Assembly: GCA_938003515.1 (NCBI GenBank) | Contig: CALKYL010000156.1 | Location: forward strand, 1-8,143 | From: an uncultured bacterium | GTDB taxonomy: Bacteria > Planctomycetota > UBA1135 > UBA2386 | Direction: 5' to 3' | Length of the DNA: 8,143 nt | Part shown: piece by piece, positions 5,695-8,143 of the stretch | How positions within the stretch are numbered: the first letter of the stretch is position 1 | How the letters are laid out: the number at the start of each line of letters is the position of its first letter | The notes under the pieces: generated by a model | What the model was told of the DNA's origin: nothing | Database searches by the model: none | The model's input: only the letters and a program-made list of their open reading frames with translations | Position numbers and translations under genes: made by a program

Positions 5695-7257
5695 ATGGCC
5701 CACGAAAGAACACGATCCGCTCTGCCATACCTGGGTGCCGTGGTCTTGGCCGCGCTCGCGATCGTCGTTTGGCTGTGGCCACAGTCGCGCGAGCCGGCCG
5801 TGCCTTCCGCGGCTCCGCGTACGACTTCGTCGGGGCCGTCCGTCGAGCACCAGCCATCGCCGAACAGCGGTGCGGTCGGCGAAGCGGACGGGAGCCAAGC
5901 TGTTCGGGAGCGAGGTCACTGGACGATCGCTCTGCTGGTCCAAGACCTGAACGGCCGAGCGATCGCGGGCGCGGAAGCGCTCCTCGGTGGGACGACCGAG
6001 GTCCTCGCCACATCCGATGAGACGGGTGCACTGAGCCTCGGCCTTCCAAGGGCATCCGTTGGTGACCTCGTGGTCCGTGCGGACGAATTCGTGCCGACTC
6101 TCGTTGCCCTGACCGGGCTCGTCGAGGGCACCGTTGTCAGACTGCGTCCGATGCCCGGGAGCACGGCTGTCTTACGGGTAGTCGATGCTTCGGCAGGCGG
6201 CATTCCGGGCGTCCGGGTGAGCCTGACCGCGTCGGACGGGCCTTCGACCCGACCCGCATCAAGCGCCGAGACGGACAGCGGGGGCCTGGCGCTATTGGGT
6301 GGCCTGGAACCCGGAAACTACGCGGTGTCGCTCCACCTCGGCCCCTTCGACGTCTCGGGATTCGCGCGGCCCCAGGACGCGCAAATCGGCGTGCCGGGCC
6401 CGGAGACGACGACGGTCCTGTCGCTGCCGAACATCGCGTGGGCGAAACCTCGCACGGGGAGAGTCGTGGTCGGCTTCTTCCGCGTGCCCGTCGGAGCATC
6501 CGACTTCGGACGCACCCACTCGATCCTCCGGGGCATCGAAGAACGCTGTCGGAGTTTCGCACCGGGATCCCTCGCCCGCGCCTTCATGGGTTCCGTCGAT
6601 GAGGTAGATCTGGTCGCGCTCGTGGACCCGGGAGGTTGGACGACCGCTCGCGTGCCGACGCTCGGCATGACTGCCGAGATGACGCCAACGCTCCTGCCGA
6701 ATCCGGGACCGGAGCCGGTGCCCTTCGGAAGGCTGACGGTCCACGCGCGCTCCGTGAACGATGAGCCCATCCACGACGCGCCGTTCGCCCTCAGCCTGGT
6801 GAGCGCCAACCACCACGGTTCCATTACGTTCCCGATCGAGTTCGGAGTCAGCCAGCGTCTCCCAGCCGGCCGCTACACGTTCGTGGCCCTGCAGGCAGGC
6901 GCATCTCGCTTGTTCCGCGGCCCGAGAGACGCCGTGTCCATCGAAGAAGACGGCGACCTCTCGGTCTCCGTGCAGGCTACGCGGCCTATTCGGCGGGTAA
7001 CGGTAGCCGTCGAGCAGTGGACCCGTGACGGAGAGCGCCTGAACACGCTCGGCGTCGTTCGGATCTCGGATGGCGTGGGATTCAGCACGGGGTCGCGACC
7101 CGCGACAGAACCAACCGCGTGGCTGCCTACCGGCCAGGCGCTGACCGCAACCACACGCCTTCGTGTCGGCCTTCGTTACGCCGACCTCGATGGCGACTTC
7201 TTCGTGTCCGACACAGGAAAGGATCCGACGGTCATACGCCTGCAGGAGCGTCCATGA
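5695..7257 (+). CDS. Membrane-anchored protein with carboxypeptidase-regulatory/Ig-like domains
   Basis: 520 residues. Ten N-terminal cytoplasmic residues precede one membrane helix (about 11-28, 'YLGAVVLAALAIVVWLW'), then a Ser/Pro-rich linker (29-70) and an extracytoplasmic region. At least two units resemble carboxypeptidase-regulatory/Cna-B-like beta sandwiches. Unit one, about 76-150, has 'VQDLNGRAIAGAEALLGG' followed by 'SDETGALSLGLP'. Unit two, about 157-245, has 'VVDASAGGIPGVRVSLTAS' followed by 'TDSGGLALLGGLEPGNYAV'. Further beta-rich segments include 345-400 ('LTVHARSVNDEPIHDAPFAL', 'LPAGRYTFVAL') and 430-515. No enzymatic motif is visible and there is one cysteine (285). Such folds usually serve binding, anchoring or scaffolding outside the membrane. 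The cytoplasmic part is too short for a classical anti-sigma domain. The ATG at 5695 has only a weak ribosome binding site; the stop overlaps the MauE-like start, implying translational coupling. Confidence 0.72.
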   Translation: MAHERTRSALPYLGAVVLAALAIVVWLWPQSREPAVPSAAPRTTSSGPSVEHQPSPNSGAVGEADGSQAVRERGHWTIALLVQDLNGRAIAGAEALLGGTTEVLATSDETGALSLGLPRASVGDLVVRADEFVPTLVALTGLVEGTVVRLRPMPGSTAVLRVVDASAGGIPGVRVSLTASDGPSTRPASSAETDSGGLALLGGLEPGNYAVSLHLGPFDVSGFARPQDAQIGVPGPETTTVLSLPNIAWAKPRTGRVVVGFFRVPVGASDFGRTHSILRGIEERCRSFAPGSLARAFMGSVDEVDLVALVDPGGWTTARVPTLGMTAEMTPTLLPNPGPEPVPFGRLTVHARSVNDEPIHDAPFALSLVSANHHGSITFPIEFGVSQRLPAGRYTFVALQAGASRLFRGPRDAVSIEEDGDLSVSVQATRPIRRVTVAVEQWTRDGERLNTLGVVRISDGVGFSTGSRPATEPTAWLPTGQALTATTRLRVGLRYADLDGDFFVSDTGKDPTVIRLQERP

Positions 7258-7658
7258 GCTGGGTCTCGACCTGGTCCCTCGTGATCGTAGTGTCGCTCTT
7301 GCTGGTCAGCGGCGTGGCCAAGGTGTGGAACCCCGGGCAACACGATGCGATACCGGCGTCCGGACAGGTGTTGCTTGGCAGTGCCGAGCTGACGTTCGTC
7401 GTCGTCGTTGCAACCCGGCGCAGACTCCGTCGGCCCATGATGTATCTGTGCGCGGTCGGCGCATCCCTTGGTGTGGCGTTCCACGCAACGCTGGCCTTGC
7501 AGGGCAAGTCGTGCGGCTGCCTCGGCGGCTTCACGCCGCGTGGGCTCGAACCAGCGCTCGCAGCGGTGCTCGGTGTGTGCTCTTGCCTCTGGTTGTCATG
7601 CCGACGGAACCACTCGCGCACCGCCTCCCGCTCCACCGCTGACGAAACCCGCGCGTGA
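7254..7658 (+). CDS. MauE/DoxX-like redox-associated membrane protein
   Basis: 134 residues with four predicted membrane helices: about 6-24 (SLVIVVSLLLVSGVAKV), 37-53, 62-82 and 99-116. The first helix ends in the 'SGVAKVWNP' type of sequence seen in MauE/DoxX proteins. Before the last helix lies 'GKSCGCLGGF' with Cys87 and Cys89, matching the CGCFG-type redox motif of MauE. MauE is needed, with the thioredoxin-like MauD, for maturation of the disulfide-rich methylamine dehydrogenase small subunit; related proteins are thought to pass electrons for disulfide chemistry across the membrane. No MauD or other thioredoxin-like gene is in the window. The start is decided by AGGAG (7244-7248), five bases before ATG, and by the ATGA overlap with the upstream stop. 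The upstream open frame (from 7119) is an overlap, not an extension. Probably helps oxidise or reduce the Cys-rich protein encoded two genes upstream (inference). Confidence 0.78.
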   Translation: MSWVSTWSLVIVVSLLLVSGVAKVWNPGQHDAIPASGQVLLGSAELTFVVVVATRRRLRRPMMYLCAVGASLGVAFHATLALQGKSCGCLGGFTPRGLEPALAAVLGVCSCLWLSCRRNHSRTASRSTADETRA

Positions 7659-7659
7659 C

Positions 7660-7773
7660 CTACGTGCGAAGCGCGAGGACGCCGTGCAGCAGGTAGCCCT
7701 TCGGTTCCGCGCCGGGCCGGACCTGCGGCGGCGAGCCTGCGTCGCCCTCCGACGGTTCCGGCGAGTCCTCGGG
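7660..7773 (-). pseudogene. Possible 3' remnant of a minus-strand gene
   Basis: The minus strand has an open 37-codon frame ending in TAG (7662-7660), closed upstream by TGA (7776-7774), with no start codon inside. Its residues begin PEDSPEPSEGDAG and end EPKGYLLHGVLALRT. This composition looks more like a real protein C-terminus than the Arg-rich product of the opposite strand, and most codons end in G or C. The C-rich tracts just upstream (nine C at 7786-7794, six C at 7800-7805) could hide a frameshift, but the methyltransferase on the other strand begins at 7833, so no full gene fits. It could equally be a chance open frame. Apart from this and the C-rich tracts, the 7659-7832 gap shows nothing. 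Confidence 0.25.
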
Positions 7774-7832
7774 TCACGGACCCCGCCCCCCCCCTCAAGC
7801 CCCCCACCCCGACCGCCCGATAGCACCGGACG

Positions 7833-8143
7833 ATGATCGAATCGGTGCGGGACCGCGGGACCGCGGCGGTCGCGGAGCTCGACCTCGACCCGGGCCGCGA
7901 AGCGGCGGCGGCGCGCGAGGTGCTGCCGTTCGTGCGCCCCGGCGCGTCCATCCTCGAGCTCGGCTGCGGCGCCGGCTGGTCGAGCCTGCTGCTCGCGGCC
8001 CGCGCCGGCACCACCGCCCCACCCGTCGTCGCCTGGGACCCCGACCCCGCCGCCGTCGCCGTCGCGCGCCTGCACGCCGACGCCGCCGGCTTCGGCGGCC
8101 GCATCGCCGCAGCCCAGGCCATCGGCGCTGCCGCCGGCGACCG
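7833..8143 (+). CDS. Class I SAM-dependent methyltransferase, N-terminal part (3' end off the window)
   Basis: 103 codons are visible, starting MIESVRDRGTAAV and running off the right edge. The SAM-binding motif I is clear at residues 40-51 ('ILELGCGAGWSS'). An acidic residue at the end of the next strand follows (VVAWDPD, about 66-72), and the helix 'AAVAVARLHADAAG' comes next, as in Rossmann-fold methyltransferases. The substrate cannot be told from this part. An in-frame TAG at 7821-7823 makes 7833 the first possible ATG; only a weak GGA lies upstream. Nearly all codons end in G or C (5 of 103 end in A or T), unlike the cluster to its left, so it probably belongs to a separate transcription unit. 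Confidence 0.85.
   Translation, partial: MIESVRDRGTAAVAELDLDPGREAAAAREVLPFVRPGASILELGCGAGWSSLLLAARAGTTAPPVVAWDPDPAAVAVARLHADAAGFGGRIAAAQAIGAAAGD

Noticed and set aside
5695..7257. Anti-sigma factor for the neighbouring sigma factor
   Set aside because: Only about ten residues precede the membrane helix, too few for a sigma-binding domain; the rest is extracytoplasmic beta-rich sequence.
7232..8122. A 296-codon open frame on the minus strand over the MauE-like and methyltransferase genes
   Set aside because: It is composed mainly of Ala/Arg/Ser/Thr without a domain and runs opposite two clear genes with motif evidence (CGCLG and ELGCGAG).
1..8143. CRISPR array, insertion sequence or tRNA-associated integration site
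   Set aside because: I saw no spaced direct repeats, no transposase or integrase frame, and no second copy of the tRNA-Pro 3' end elsewhere in the window.

Overview
The window reads as a piece of a GC-rich bacterial chromosome, most likely from a member of the Planctomycetota. The main evidence is the large secreted protease (1424-4279). Its C-terminal third has a 'FGQGCPG' segment, a jelly-roll-like stretch and a terminal module of the type 'LVSGLSD...GLPLPLPLPGAPGC...DPAAN...SNG'. I associate these modules with the many secreted proteins of marine planctomycetes; this is recalled family knowledge, not a search result. The flanking genes have almost only G or C at third codon positions.

Layout from left to right: (1) the 5' 382 codons of a minus-strand multi-pass permease of the YraQ/ArsP (DUF318) type, running off the left edge; (2) a complete plus-strand tRNA-Pro(UGG) with encoded CCA; (3) a strong hairpin between the tRNA and the convergent protease gene; (4) the minus-strand subtilisin-like (S8, KP-43-like) protease; (5) a 293-bp divergent intergenic region with candidate promoters on both strands; (6) a plus-strand four-gene cluster, 4573-7658: an ECF-like sigma factor, a 142-residue secreted protein with 12 cysteines, a membrane-anchored protein with carboxypeptidase-regulatory/Ig-like repeats, and a MauE/DoxX-like redox membrane protein whose start overlaps the preceding stop (ATGA); (7) a 174-bp gap with a possible minus-strand gene remnant and C-rich tracts; (8) the 5' part of a plus-strand class I SAM methyltransferase, running off the right edge.

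The four-gene cluster is the most interesting part. A Cys-rich exported protein beside a MauE-type redox membrane protein with a CGC motif suggests a dedicated disulfide-forming export module. The outer-face Ig-like protein could be a scaffold or partner, and the sigma factor could control the set. This is inference; only the individual domain calls are supported by sequence. Third codon positions are distinctly less GC-rich here than in the flanks (26 A/T-ending codons of 134 in the MauE-like gene against 5 of 103 in the methyltransferase fragment).

One caution: a run of 25 C (5052-5076) and the C-rich sequence after it, just past the sigma factor's DNA-binding domain, leave the sigma frame open into the secreted protein. 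I treat these as two genes whose true junction is obscured by this tract, which may be an assembly artefact or a real slippage site.
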